A DNA stretch of 64,000 nt from positions 76,774,358-76,838,357 of the forward strand of contig CM065814.1 in NCBI GenBank assembly GCA_033398695.1. The letters are read 5' to 3'. A model generated the notes under the pieces. It did no database searches. It was not told the DNA's origin and saw only the letters and a list, made by a program, of their open reading frames with translations. A program made the translations under genes and the position numbers. This document shows positions 20,240 to 32,440 of this stretch, in pieces. This DNA comes from Orobanche coerulescens (Eukaryota > Streptophyta > Magnoliopsida > Lamiales > Orobanchaceae). Positions within the stretch are counted from its first letter, which is position 1. Each line of letters opens with the position of its first letter.

Positions 20240-21718
20240 CCGTTAAGCCTCCCTTGACCCATGGTAGTCCAAACATATGACTTCAATAGCTTTAATTTGG
20301 AAAAGCTTCATACGGAGGATGCTACCGTCACTGGTATGATTAACAAAATCTTGTATGCAAGCAACACGTGTGGGAACATATCCACCTTACTCAGGGGCGG
20401 AGGGAGGGGGGTGGTGGGTAGGGGCTGTGGCCCCCCCTCCCAAAAAAAATTTTTTATTAATATTTTTTTTATTATTATTGTATTTTTGTTATTTAAAAAA
20501 TATTGGCCTCAAAGTAAGAAAAGTAGTCAGTCAAACTCAATAAAAGAATGTATTTTTCTGAGTTCTATTAGTATGGTTTTACGTATTAATATGGATTCGT
20601 TTATTTAATGTGATTTTTATTGTTAATAGCTCATCTAAAAAAATTTAATGTCATTGTGTCGAAAAAAAATTTAATTTCGCCCCCCGTACCAAGAAATTCT
20701 GGCTCCGCCACTGACCTTACTTACAAACTCTATAACTTGAATAGACGTCCAAGGTTTTTCTTCCTCGTATGCTTCAGATGGTATCATGCCCTGCAAAATT
20801 TGTAACTCCGTAAAGAGATACTTCCTATGAATGTCAACATCATCACCATGTGTCAAAGCAACCTCAAGATTCAAACAACATTTCAATTCACCATCTTTCA
20901 ATTTGACCAACTGTGACGCATCAACAAGACCCCAAATATAGACTGAAAATTTTTCATCTGTTCAAATCTACTTCTTAAATGAGAAAGTGCCATATCCACT
21001 AAAACTAGAAAGTAATCGGTCCTAAATGATTGTTGTGCAGATTGTTGTTCTTTTTCACTATTTGGGATCTCATCAAAATATTTTTTTCTACAAGCATAAT
21101 GTTTTACAGGAAGTTCGTGTTCAACTCCAATATTTTCTGCAATTTCTTTAGCCTCAATAGTAGTCAAGTCAACCCGTTGTCCCTGTATTTTTCAAAATAA
21201 ACAATCAATTCTTCCAAACTTTTTACCGCAACATCTAGAAGCATATCTTTTGATTGTAACTTTTTACTAACCAAGTTGATTCGATATAAAATATCATGCA
21301 AAATGAACAAACTTAAAATGAATTTAAAACTTGAAAGTTCATCATTTACCAAAGATTCAGCATCTCCACACACTTTTCCATCTTCACATACGCTGGCTAA
21401 TTTTATTAAAGCATCTTTTATTTGGGCAAGTTGAGATTTTACGGCTTTGACACTTTCAACATGACTTTGCCATAGAGTTGCACATAAAAACTAAATTCAA
21501 ATCATCAACATATTCAAGTAAAACGCTCCACCGTTTTGTAGAATTAGAGAATACAATATAAATCGTTTGACATGTACCAAAAAAAGTTTTTGCTTTGTGA
21601 CAAGAGTTTGTCATATCACACAAAACTAAATTTAGATAGTGGCATCCACATGGCATGTAAAAAGCTCTAGGATTTATATCAAGTAATATTCTTTGAACAC
21701 ATTTGATAGGACGACAAA
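20240..21718 (-). pseudogene. hAT-superfamily transposase relic (TTF/ZMYM type)
   Basis: On the minus strand the relic starts at the E1 border with a NPRAFYMPCGCHYLNLVLCDM segment (about 21690-21610) and a STKRWSVL segment. It continues with frameshifted middle parts (21373-20898), then the C-terminal dimerisation domain (about 20390-20270) with FPHVLLAYKILLIIPVTVAS and FSKLKLLKSY. These motifs are typical of the TTF-zinc-finger proteins with a hAT C-terminal domain that are abundant in plants. Several stops and shifts break it, E1 truncates its 5' end, and a MITE interrupts the domain at 20392-20713. Confidence 0.8.
20392..20713. mobile_element. non-autonomous hAT MITE, 322 bp
   Basis: It begins CAGGGGCGGAG and ends CTCCGCCACTG, imperfect inverted repeats of hAT type. 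It is flanked by a perfect 8 bp duplication, ACCTTACT, at 20384-20391 and 20714-20721. Removing the MITE and one duplication rejoins the hAT transposase frame exactly. There is no coding capacity. Confidence 0.93.
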
Positions 21719-22339
21719 TGTAGACCTCCTAAAAGCCCTGTCTAAAGAAGCCCAAAATGAATCGACATACTGGCCTACTGGTAAAAAGGAGAGGCCTGAG
21801 CAGAGTTAGTCCGACCCGACTAGACCATCTCTAGGTCAGTAAACTTGAATACCCGCAAATATTGACAAACTTGCCGACCTCTTTGTGGGATACCGAAATG
21901 ATCTGACCTAGGGGGGCCCTCATAGAATAGGCCCACCTACAGAATCCCGACCAGAGGTCGGGAGCGTCCGGGCTCATATAGATCAGGCTTCTGAAAGGTT
22001 AGGTTTTGGCCTACCTAGCAGAATCCCGGAAATTTAGGGACGGAGAAGCCGCAGCCCAAATCCCGGATATCCAAGGATGGAAGCCGCAGCCTAAATCTCT
22101 AAATATCTGGGATCTTCCCTGAAATCAGGAAAATTTCTCACAGGAAAGGCGGCTCCTCCCTTGTATAAATAAAGGATAAGACTCTCTTCCAAAAGGTAAG
22201 CAACCAGAGATACAATAAGAGACATTCTTAGAAAGAGAGAGAAACATTAGAGAGAGAAACACTTTGCATACTTGGGGGTTTTCAGATAAATTTCTGAGAT
22301 CAACCCAATTCCTGGTGACCGATCAGTTCGGGCTCATCA
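21719..22339 (+). repeat. 5' LTR of E1 (621 bp)
   Basis: It begins TGTAGACCTCC and ends GGGCTCATCA, followed two bases later by the primer site. A TATAAATAAAGG box at about 22164 and an AGAGAGAGAAA leader are consistent with the promoter region of an LTR. The TG and CA ends are present, but longer inverted ends are not. Confidence 0.75.
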
Positions 22340-22341
22340 AG

Positions 22342-22357
22342 TGGCGCCATCTGTGGG
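22342..22357 (+). other. primer-binding site of E1
   Basis: TGGCGCCATCTGTGGG, a form common just inside plant gypsy LTRs. Confidence 0.7.
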
Positions 22358-22393
22358 AATAGGGTGACATCGAGTCATTTATTGAGTTGAGAC

Positions 22394-23564
22394 GTGAGAT
22401 TAATAATAGCGGAAGAGACAGCCCAGAAGAAAATTGGGGAGATGGTATACCAAAATTTGGAAGAGCAACTAGCAGCTGCGGGTGGAGAATCAACTCTGGA
22501 AAAAACACCCATCACCTCTGGAGAAGAATCTACACTCAACACAATCACCTTGACAAAGGAAGCCTTAACCGACATAATTGCTAGTGCAATCCAGAAAAGT
22601 CGGGAGGTTGAAAAGAAAAAGTTACCGCGAAAAATAATACCCATCCTCTCGGATGGGCCGGAGGAAATCAATCAGCAGGAAGAACATGGGGAGAGCCATC
22701 CAAGGATGTGGGAACGATCTAAATAGGAAAGAACGCTGGATATCTTGATATCCAGTATGCCAGACGAGCTAGAAGAATTACGACAAAAGGTTGCGGGGAA
22801 GGGCGCAGAAAGTCATCCAGGCCACCCCTTCTCGGAGAGCATACTACAGGCTGAACTCCCGTACGGGTTTAGGGCGGTCACTTTCACCTACGATGCACTC
22901 TCGGATCCTACCCGAAATTTGTATCGATTCGAAAACATGGCATATCACACTGATATTCGCATCCCGTGAGCTGCAGAGCATTTCTGGCTATGCTAATGGA
23001 ATCAGCTCAGGACTGGTTCCACCAGATACCCCCAGGGACGATTACTAACTTCAAGACTTTCAGCTCGGCATTCCTAACTCACTTCGCAAGCGCTAGGGCA
23101 CACCAGAAGACATTCACGTCCTTGTTCAGTATCAAGCAAACTTCGGAGAGGCACTGAAAACATTTGAAGAAGTACCTACAAAAGCGTGTATGGAAGTACC
23201 CTCATCATCTGAAGAAGTGAAAACAAGCGCTCTGATGTAGGGATTAAAGCCAGGGCTACTGCATACATCATTGGTGAAACATCCATCCCGAACGTATGAC
23301 GAGGTCCTAGCCCGATGTTCTAAATACATCAATGTTGATGAAGCCGAGAAAGACATGAAAGAATTGCAAGAAAAATCTGAGGAAGGGGAAGGAGGAGCTA
23401 GCAGGGTGGTGCAGCACGAGGTGTATACATTTAGAGGAAATATACCCCAGGAGGAAGTGCTCCGTGGAAAGGCTGATCGAAACACGGACCGAAGAAAGAA
23501 TGAGACCAACCTAAAACGACCGAGATTTGACCAATACAGCCCAATAACAATGAGAAGAGCGCAG
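22394..23564 (+). pseudogene. E1 gag, first fragment
   Basis: An acidic N-terminal part with IASAIQKSREVEKKK is followed by a gypsy Retrotrans_gag domain (AQDWFHQIPPGTITNFKTFS and the following FLTHFAS segment, about 22980-23150) and a basic tail (NLKRPRFDQYSP). The frame changes near 22730 and 22960, and a TAG lies near 23239. The fragment ends RRAQ at 23564, exactly at the E2 insertion, and resumes at 53865. Confidence 0.8.
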
Positions 23565-24846
23565 TGTTAGATGTATTTTTATGCTCTTATTTATCATTAT
23601 TTTATATCCATTTTAAGTCTAAATCTGCATAAATGAGCTTTTAATGCACTATCTTTGTTTGTTATGAAGGAAATTGGAGTCCGGAAGCTTAAACGACGAA
23701 AAACGGGCAAAAACGACAATTTTTGGTCAGGGGCCGCGGCACACGCACGGCACAGCAGGCGCAGTACTCACTGTACCGGGGGCCGCGGCACACTAAAGCT
23801 GAGCCACAGCCCGTGTGAAAAATAACGCCCAGGCATATGGCGCTGAACACTTAGGGCCGCGGCACACTAATGCCGAGCCACGGCCCGCAGGGCGGAATTT
23901 CTCAGTCAGCCGCGTTTTTGGGCCGTTTTTGGAGCCTGTTTTCTACCTAATTACCGGACGCGTTTTGGAGACTAATGAAGGTTATAAATAGGCATTGAAG
24001 GTCAGAAGAAAAGGATGATCAAAGAGAAGGAGAAAACACTGATCGAGCAGAGAGCAGGAACCAGAGAACAGAGGAATTCAAGTTCTTCAACTTTGTTTGA
24101 TTTCTATTATGCTTTCTCTAATTCTTTGTGTATTATTTTCTAGCATGTCGGGCTAGAACCCTATTCTAGGATTGTGATGAAACCGAGGTTTTGATGAATT
24201 AACTTTTGATTTTGCATTATTAATATATATCTCCCTTTCTTATTGAGTTTTCCCCAATTGTTTTAATACAATCAATTATGTGGCCTTTGATTGCTTTGTT
24301 TTGATTACGCAACTCAAATCGGGAGAGGAGAGTTAGTAGGAAAAATTGGTGAAAAACATTTTTTCTTGTGAGATAGGAATATACTCATAGGAATTACGTG
24401 GCCTGTCTGAAGATTTCGTACTTTTTGCCTATTGTCGAATTAATTCACCTAGGAATAGAATGTTTTATTCGCCTTAGAAAATTTTACTGACCTCGGGAGA
24501 GGCAGTAGAGTATTTTAGCAATCTCCGCCTTCAATAAATTGGGAAATCACTTAATTCATATAAATCAAGAGTAATTCGGATAAATCGAGGTGGATTCTCA
24601 ATCCTAGATTATTTCCTTATTTGATCTTCTTTCTTCGAATAATCGATTTTATTATTTGTTCTTAGTTCATTCCTTTATTAGTTTTCTTTAATATTACTTG
24701 CACCTCCAATTTCGATCGTTCAAATAAAATTGGAATACACATAAATTGGTAATTAGTGAGTCAGTCCTCGAGGGAACGATATCTTACTTATCACTTTATT
24801 ACTTGCTTACGACAACGTGCACTTGCGTTCACCAAATTACGTAACA
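23565..24846 (+). repeat. 5' LTR of E2 (1282 bp)
   Basis: Ends TGTTA...TAACA. It carries several GCCGCGGCAC motifs at about 23732-23900 (plus variants such as GAGCCACGGC). A TATAAATAGG box at about 23983 followed by GAAAAGGATGATC is a plausible promoter/start. The primer site abuts the right end. Confidence 0.9.
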
Positions 24847-24852
24847 AGTTTT

Positions 24853-24870
24853 TGGTGCCGTTTCCGGGGA
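24853..24870 (+). other. primer-binding site of E2 (tRNA-Asp type)
   Basis: TGGTGCCGTTTCCGGGGA differs at two positions from the common plant tRNA-Asp site, which E6 carries exactly. Confidence 0.85.
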
Positions 24871-24984
24871 CTGATTGTTTTACTAATATCGATTTCAGTA
24901 TTTCTAGTCTTAATTTGAACACTATTTTATTTTTTGTGTAATTTTTTTATTATTTGTTTTCCTTTCAGGAGTTCCGTTTAGTGC

Positions 24985-25122
24985 ATGAGAAAATTCGGTA
25001 ACGAAGGCCTATTACCTTTGGATACTGAACTCGAGCGTACTCTACGGAAAAACAAGAAGTAAAAGCGTGAGCTGTCAACAAAAGATACCATGGCCGATAA
25101 CACAGAAAATCACGGAGTTGAC
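24985..25122 (+). pseudogene. E2 gag, first fragment
   Basis: Starts MRKFGNEGLLPLDTELERTL, like the start of E6 gag, with a TAA after NKK. It ends in GVD at the E5 insertion and resumes at 34822. Confidence 0.75.
25118..25122. repeat. target duplication TTGAC of E5, left copy
   Basis: TTGAC before the E5 left LTR is repeated at 34817-34821 after the right LTR. Confidence 0.95.
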
Positions 25123-27501
25123 TGTAATATCCGGATTTATTACGGTGTATTTCATCTGTATTCAAACCCTGTATTATTCGGATTTGTGGTTTTGATTATT
25201 GGAGTATGATATTTCTTGCATTGATATCTTTGTACATAAGTATAACAACATGCAAAATTTCTCATGCAAACTCGTGATAGCGCACGCTAAGAATGTAGCT
25301 TAACGCGCGCTATCGGGCTACTACTAGCGCACGCTATGCATGTATGAGTTGCGTGCGCTAGGAACTCAATTATTGAGGTAGGTGGTTAGCACATGCGCCA
25401 GCCGGGACATGGGTCCGGGAAAGATTCCCGCGGACGAACCTGGACAATTTTTAAGTCAACTCTTATTAGCGCGCGCTAAGGAATGCTTAGTAGCGTGCGC
25501 TAATCGGCTAAAATGCAGAATATTATAAATGGGACAACAACCCATTTTGGCTTACATTTCAGTCGTCCATTCTTCATTTTTGAGAGGCCAGAGAGCAATA
25601 ATAATCCTTCTACACACTTAGAACACATCTTGTTGGTCTTTGTATATTGGTTATCACTTGTGAGTGATCATTGAAGTGGAATAGCACCTTGGAGTGGCAT
25701 ACAACCAACTGGAGTCGGATTCTACCTTACGGTTCAGTGATTTTCGTCATATTAAGGTATGTTCAACCTATCTCCAAACTTATAGTTGGATTCTAAAGAA
25801 TTAGATGATCATGTTATCAAGATATTGATTTTTCATTAGTGAATTATTCAACAGGCATCATGTTTGGAATATAGAGATGGTTATGCCTCGAGTACCTTGA
25901 TTATGAACATCATGATTCGAATCTTATTACATTGAACAAGTAGAGGAAGCTTCTATCATTGGTAATCCGAATCTAGTAGATGACTTCATAACAATCATGG
26001 ACTTGACTTTAACATCATTATTGTTAGATGACTCTAAGGGATTGATCATGGAAGGATTTATCTAGTATAGATGGAATGTTAAACAACTACAGCATGATAA
26101 TTTTGATGGATATAAAGGTGTTGGTATCAACCATTAAGCCTTTCGAATCGTCGTATGAAGATTTGTAGTCGAAATGGAATATGGTTTTATAATGGTATGC
26201 ATATCCTTGAATCCGAAGTTGTTGTTATCCGTAAAATCATTCATAATCGTAGGAACATGATATTCATGGAGGTAACATGAATTATCACGGAAGATTTCAT
26301 TGATTTGATCATGATGAGAACAGTCTACTGCCCAGCAGTAAACTGCCATTCACAGATAGCGCACGCTAAGCTGTGTAAATTAACATGCGCTATCGAGCAT
26401 GAGTTAGCGTACGCTACGTTTGGTACGTAACGTACGCTAGGCCATCAGACGAGTCAATCGACTGATTAGTGAAGTACTGACCATGCATAGTTAGCGTACG
26501 CTAGGCTTTGTTGTTTGCGTGCGCTATCGGGCAGACTTAACGCACGCTACACCGAGTACTTAGCGTGCGCTAAGCAGTTCAAACAGATTACATTTTATGA
26601 ACTTTTGCCCGTAAATCGAATTGTTAAACATTCGTACGAAGTGAGATAAACCCTATATCATTTCTTTTGTTAAGGTTTGATCTTGTTACGTGATTGATTG
26701 AGGAGGGCGACCTTCGAGTGTTCGTTTTCGTGGAAGTATTGTTCTTGTCTTCAAATCGAGGCAAGTACCTTATTTGTTTTATGTATTGTTGTTATACATA
26801 TTGTCGTGCGTGTATGTCGTTATTGTATGTCCACCTCGTCTTGGTCCGACGGGATCATCGGGGGATCTATGCTAGTGTGCGCTGGATCATCGGACGGGTT
26901 TTTCCACCACGGGTTGGTCTGACGGGATCATCGTGGGTTCTAGGCGATGAGCATGGATCGGCGAAATTACCATGTGTATGTTATGATATCATGTTGTGAT
27001 TATCAGTTGTGTATGTCATTTATGAGTTTCTCGTAGGAGAAGACTCGTTGGTATTTTTGTCGTTTACGTTATTATTCTTCGTGAGATATGAATAATATGT
27101 TGTGGTACTTGTACTAGCATCGTTGTGCTAACCCCTTCGGGGGTGAACATTTTGTTTATGTTCAGGATCCAGGAGAGCGGGAAAACAACCACTGGAGCTG
27201 CATGACGACGAGGGTGCGAGTGATGTTTCGGCCGGTTTATTTATGCATTGTTTATTGGTTATTTCAATAAGTACTCGAGTACGAAGTCATTTATGATGAA
27301 TTTGAATTTGGTGATGTATTATTAAGTTCCTGTTGAACAATTGTATTATTTTTAGTACTTGGTCAGAACTGTTGTATCGTAATTCCATTATTTCCATTCG
27401 TTAGTACCTTTTAATGTCTGTTTAAATTCTTCAGCCTTGTAAATCCTTATGTAAAGGATTTACGGCGCTGTAATATTCCTGAATATATCGGGGGTGTTAC
27501 A
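25123..27501 (+). repeat. 5' LTR of E5 (2379 bp)
   Basis: Starts TGTAATATCCGG, ends CGGGGGTGTTACA. It contains many copies of the palindrome TAGCGYRCGCTA and variants at 25275-25510 and 26350-26580. Its open frames (for example 26694-26999) recur in the other LTR simply because the LTRs are near-identical, and have no recognisable domain. Confidence 0.95.
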
Positions 27502-27506
27502 GAATA

Positions 27507-27519
27507 TGGTATCGGAGCT
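27507..27519 (+). other. primer-binding site of E5 (tRNA-iMet type)
   Basis: TGGTATCGGAGCT, 5 bp after the LTR end, one base different from the common TGGTATCAGAGCT. Confidence 0.85.
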
Positions 27520-27734
27520 AAGATTATGGATATCTTGGCCGTTGGGTTAAAATAGGGGTCATTTATGTCTTTTGAGGTAACCGGCCGTGAATGACATTAC
27601 TGCACTGTCTACGTCTTCATGCGAACGGTGGTTGTAAGTTCCTAAACTCTATCTCGTTCTTTACATGTTGTCTCTTTATACTCGAATATTAGAACGATGT
27701 TGTTTCCTGTATATTGAGTATTTATGCTTACAGT

Positions 27735-30700
27735 ATGTTGAGAGGCGGACGTGGACGTGGTCGCGGTCGTGGATGCGGACGAAGAAATGCTAAAAGAGAA
27801 GCGTCGCCTTCTAATTAGGCCAGTCATAGCTCAAGCGAGCCACAACAATCTATTAATAACGAACCAAAACCAGCTGTACCAGAGATCCTTCGTCAAGTGG
27901 TGAACCAGATGACTCAGTTCGCCCAAGTCGTGGACCGAATGCAAGTGGCGGTGGGACTACAGCAGGGAGAGAGACAGCAAGGGATCCCAGACATGGGAAA
28001 TCGAGGTGACCGGTGGCTGCAAGAGGTGGCGAAGATGCAACCACCCAAATTCGACGGTATTTCTGAGACTCCCACCTGGGACCATTGGTTGAAGGAACTG
28101 GAGAAAATATTTGCCGGAATTAACTGCCCAAATAACCGGAGAGCCTCTATCGCGCAATACTTTCTAATAGGGGAAGCGTCCGAATGGTGGGAAGCCATCC
28201 GGCCTGTAGACCATGATGCTGATTGGACAGAGTTTAGATTGATGATGGAAGCTCAGTATTGCCCTCGTCCTGTGAGGGAATCCAAAGTTCGGGAGTTTTT
28301 CTCCGCTCAGCCTTCAGATGTGCCAGTATCTCAGGCAATTAAGACGTTTAACAAACAGCTGGCATTTGTTCGACATCTGGTCAGAACAGATGCAGAAATG
28401 ATGATCCATTTCTATATGAGGATGAAACCAGAAATCCAGAGGTACATGTCCGGATTTGAATGTACCACACTCCGTCAATACCAGGATAAGGCGTTGGCGT
28501 ATGAGATCAAGGAAGCAGCTATGGAGAAATTTTCGGAATCTAAGAAACAGAAAGTCTCTGGTACTTTTACAGAGCACAAGAACAGCGGGCCCCGTAAGGC
28601 CCAGTCATCCTTTCACTCTTTCAAGAAACCTTCGCACCCAGTTAGGAGCGGAAAGAACTTCGGAGCGACATCAACCATTACTGATGTTACCAGGAAATGC
28701 TTTAAATGCGCCCAGACGGGGCACTTTAGCCTGTATTGCACCCTACCTGCCGTGACTTGTTTTGATTGTGGATGAGTGGGACATCGGGCAGTGTTTTGTG
28801 AAGAGGCTGCAAAGTCTTTTAGAGCCCGTACACCACAGCCAGTCCAGAAGGAAGCCAGTATCCAACAGACGCAGCAAATTGTTCAGATGCCTTAGAATTT
28901 TGGCCGCGGACGAGGCAGAGTACAATGGGACTGAAAGGGGACATCGAGTGCCGGATCTGTTCCCCCACGTTTGTATGAGATGAGGAGGACAGACGATCAG
29001 GATGCTGTTGTCGCATCAGGTACTGTCCAGATCCTTTCCCAGCCAGTTAGCATTTTATTCGATACAGGAGCTACGCATTCTTTTATATCTTTGTCTTGTG
29101 TGAATCGTTTGAATATTTCCGGTTTTCATACTTGTGAACCTTATGTTGTTGGTTTACCGAGTGGAGAGAGGATTGTCGGAAACTTAGAAACTAGAAATTT
29201 CCCTGTATCATTTGAAGGCAGAGAGTGGCTCTCAAATCTGATCGTGATAGAAATACAAGGAGACAACCTGATACTCGGAGACGATTGGCTTAATAGGTAT
29301 GGAGCAATTGTAAACTACCGAAGGAGGAATATATCGCTGATCGCTGACGATGGTTCCGAAATTCTGTTTGAGGGATGGAAACCGGGCAGCTCAGGAAAAT
29401 TGATCAAGGCGATGAAAGCTGTCAAATTGTTGAAACAGGGCTGTATCGGGTACTGGTGCTATGCAATGAAGAAAGAAGATGAAATTGTGGAACTTTCATC
29501 CATTCCTGTTGTGAATGAATTTCCAGATGTATTTCCTGACGAGTTACCTGGACTACCTCCACGAAGGGATGTAGAATTTACCATTGAGCTGGAACCCGGA
29601 GCTACACCAATTTCTAAGGCGCCGTATCGTATGGCACCTACTGAGATGTACGAACTGAAGAAGCAGCTGGAGGAGTTACTGGATAAAGGCTATATTCAGC
29701 CAAGTGTTTCACCCTGGGGAGCGCCAGTTCTTTTTGTCCGAAAGAAGGATGGATCACTTCGACTGTGTATTGACTACCGAGAGCTGAACAAAATGACGAT
29801 TAAGAACAAGTATCCGTTGCCACGGATTGATGATCTGTTTGACCAGTTGCAAGGGGCGACAATATTTTCTAAAATCGATCTGAGATCAGGATATCATCAG
29901 CTGAGGATTAAGGAATCTGATGTTCAAAAATCAGCGTTCAGAACTCGCTACGGACATTATGAGTTTGTAGTGATGCCGTTTGGTCTCACTAACGCACCTG
30001 CTGTATTTATGCAATTGATGAACCGTGTGTTCATTGAATTTTTGGATAAATTTATGGTCATGTTCATTGATGACATTCTGGTGTATTCTAAGAGTCCGGA
30101 AGAACATGCATAGCATTTGCGGATTGTATTGGAACTTTTGAGAAGCGAGCAATTGTACGCCAAACTTTCTAAGTGTGAATTCTCGCTAAAGGAAGTAATG
30201 TTCCTCGGCCATGTGGTGTTAGATAAAGGAGTCCGAGTAGATCCTCAGAAGATTGAAGCAATTATGGATTGGAAGCCTCCAAAGAACGTGAAAGAAGTCC
30301 GAAGCTTCTTAGGACTTGCTGGGTATTATCGACGATTCGTGGAAGGGTTTTCTAAAATTTCCCGCCCACTTACTCGACTCCTGCAGAAAACTCAAAAGTT
30401 TGAGTGGAATGAGTTGTCTCATGTTAGCTTTGATGAATTAAAGAAGAGATTGACGACGGCACCGATTCTATCACTTCCACAGGGAACTAGAGGATTTATA
30501 GTTTACAGTGATGCTTCGAACCAAGGACTCGGGTGCGTATTGATGCAGGATGATAAGGTGATCGCTTATGCGTCACGACAGCTGAAACCTTATGAAGTGA
30601 ATTACCCAACACATGATTTGGAGCTAGCAGCAGTGGTTTTTGCTTTGAAGATCTGGAGGCATTATCTGTACGGGACTCACTGTCAGATCTTTACGGATCA

Positions 30701-32405
30701 CAAGAGTCTCAAGTACATATTCAGTCAGAAAGAGTTGAACATGTGGCAAAGAAGATGGTTAGAGCTGATTAAGGACTATGACTTGGAGATTTTGTATCAT
30801 CCAGGCAAAGCGAATGTAGTGGCCGATGCACTCAGCCGCAAGCCTGTTTCTATTCAGATGCTGGAGACGCTGACCTCCCAATTTAGCCTTCAACGAGAGA
30901 TGATTCGAGAAGGAATTGAAGTGTGGTTACAAAGAGTCCAAGGACAACTGTGCGTGATGGAGATAACTTCATCATTAACCGAAGAAATCAAATCTAAACA
31001 GGCAGATGATCCTCTGATGATTCGGTTACGTGATGAAGTGATCAAGGGAAAGGCCCCCGGATTCATAATTCATGATGATGGAGTTTTGAGATTTCAGAAC
31101 CGACTCTGCGTTCCCGATGTTGATGTCCTAAAACAGATGATTATGAAGGAAGCTCACAGTTCGCCCTATTCTATCCACCCAGGCACCAGTAAGATGTATA
31201 AAGACTTGAAGTAGAATTTCTGGTGGGGTAACATGAAGAAAGATGTAGCGGACTATGTTTCTAAATGCTTGACTTGTCAGCAGGCTAAGATCGAGCATCA
31301 ATGGCCTGCTGGAATGTTGAAGCCGCTCCCAATTCCTGAATGGAAGTGGGAGGACATATCGATGGATTTTATCACTAATATGCCGAGAACCAGGACAGGA
31401 ATGAACATGATTGGGGTGATAGTTGATCGTTTAACCAAATCAGCTCATTTTCTAAGCATTAAGGATACGTGGGGACCAGAGAGGTTGGCACGAGTATTTA
31501 TATCAGAGATAGTTCGGTTGCATGGTATGCCGAACACCATTATTTCTGATCGAGACGGCCGTTTTGTGTCTCATTTTTGGAAAGCAGTTCATAAGGCCTT
31601 GGGGACCGAATTGAACTTCAGTACAACTTATCACCCGTAGACTGATGGACAATCCGAGAGGACTATTCAAACGGTGGAAGACATGCTAAGGGCCTGTGCC
31701 TTAGATTGGTCAAACGATTGGGAAGTTCAGATACCATTGATTGAATTTACCTACAACAATAGTTGGCATGCTTCCATTAAGATGGCACCGTTTGAGGCAT
31801 TATATGGGAGGAGATGCAGATCGCCCTTATAGTGGGACGATTCATCGGACTTGATCTGAACAGAACCAGAGTTGATCGTGCAGACTCGAGAGAAGATAAC
31901 CTTGATTCGTGAAAGGCTGTTGACCGCCCAGAGTCGCCAGAAATCTTACGCAGACGTACGCCGTCGCCCATTGGAATTCAGTACTGGAGACCACATACTT
32001 TTGAAGGTTTCTCCTACTCGGGGAATCTTTCGTTTCAGAAGGAAAAGAAAGCTGAGTCCGAGATATATCGGACCATTTGAGATCCTTGAGAGAGTTGGGG
32101 AGTTGGCATACAGACTGGCATTGCCGCCGTCATTGTGCCATGTTCATAACGTGTTCCACGTATCCCAGCTAAGGAAGTATATACCAGATCCCAGTCATAT
32201 CATTGATTTCGGCGAGATCGAAGTCGCGCAGGATGGGACGTTTGAAGAAAGACCGGTCAAGATACTCGAGAGTCGAGTTAAGCAGTTGAGGAACAAACCA
32301 ATCGTTTTGGTCAAAGTTCAATAGTCACGTCACGGAATGGAAGAAGCCACATGGGAAACGGAAGCTGATATGAAGTCCAGATATCCCGAGTTATTTTCGT
32401 CTTGA
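27735..32405 (+). pseudogene. E5 gag-pol polyprotein with ten in-frame stops
   Basis: A 1,557-codon frame starts ATG at 27735 and ends TGA at 32403. Order: Arg/Gly-rich N-terminus; gag domain (about 28050-28500); CCHC knuckle (about 28700); protease with FDTGATHS (about 29055); RT with [11 protein letters not shown] and FIDDILVYS (29560-30110); RNase H (about 30490-30840); integrase with HHCC zinc finger, D-D-E motifs MDFITN and ISDRDG (31150-31840); chromodomain (about 32240-32400). Stops: TAG at 27816, 28893, 30111, 31212, 31638, 31830, 32322; TGA at 28773, 28932, 31857. There is no TAA and no net frameshift. The stop at 28773 lies inside a second CCHC knuckle and that at 32322 inside the chromodomain. 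Confidence 0.93.
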
Positions 32406-32424
32406 GTTTCGGGACGAAACTCCT

Positions 32425-32440
32425 TTTTAGTAGGAGAGTA
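32425..32440 (+). other. polypurine tract of E5
   Basis: The purine-rich TAGTAGGAGAG stretch ends directly at the 3' LTR border, as needed for plus-strand priming. Confidence 0.7.

Noticed and set aside
26694..26999. Open frame of 101 codons, repeated at 34007-34300
   Set aside because: Both lie at the same place in the two E5 LTRs; repetition reflects LTR identity, and no domain is seen.
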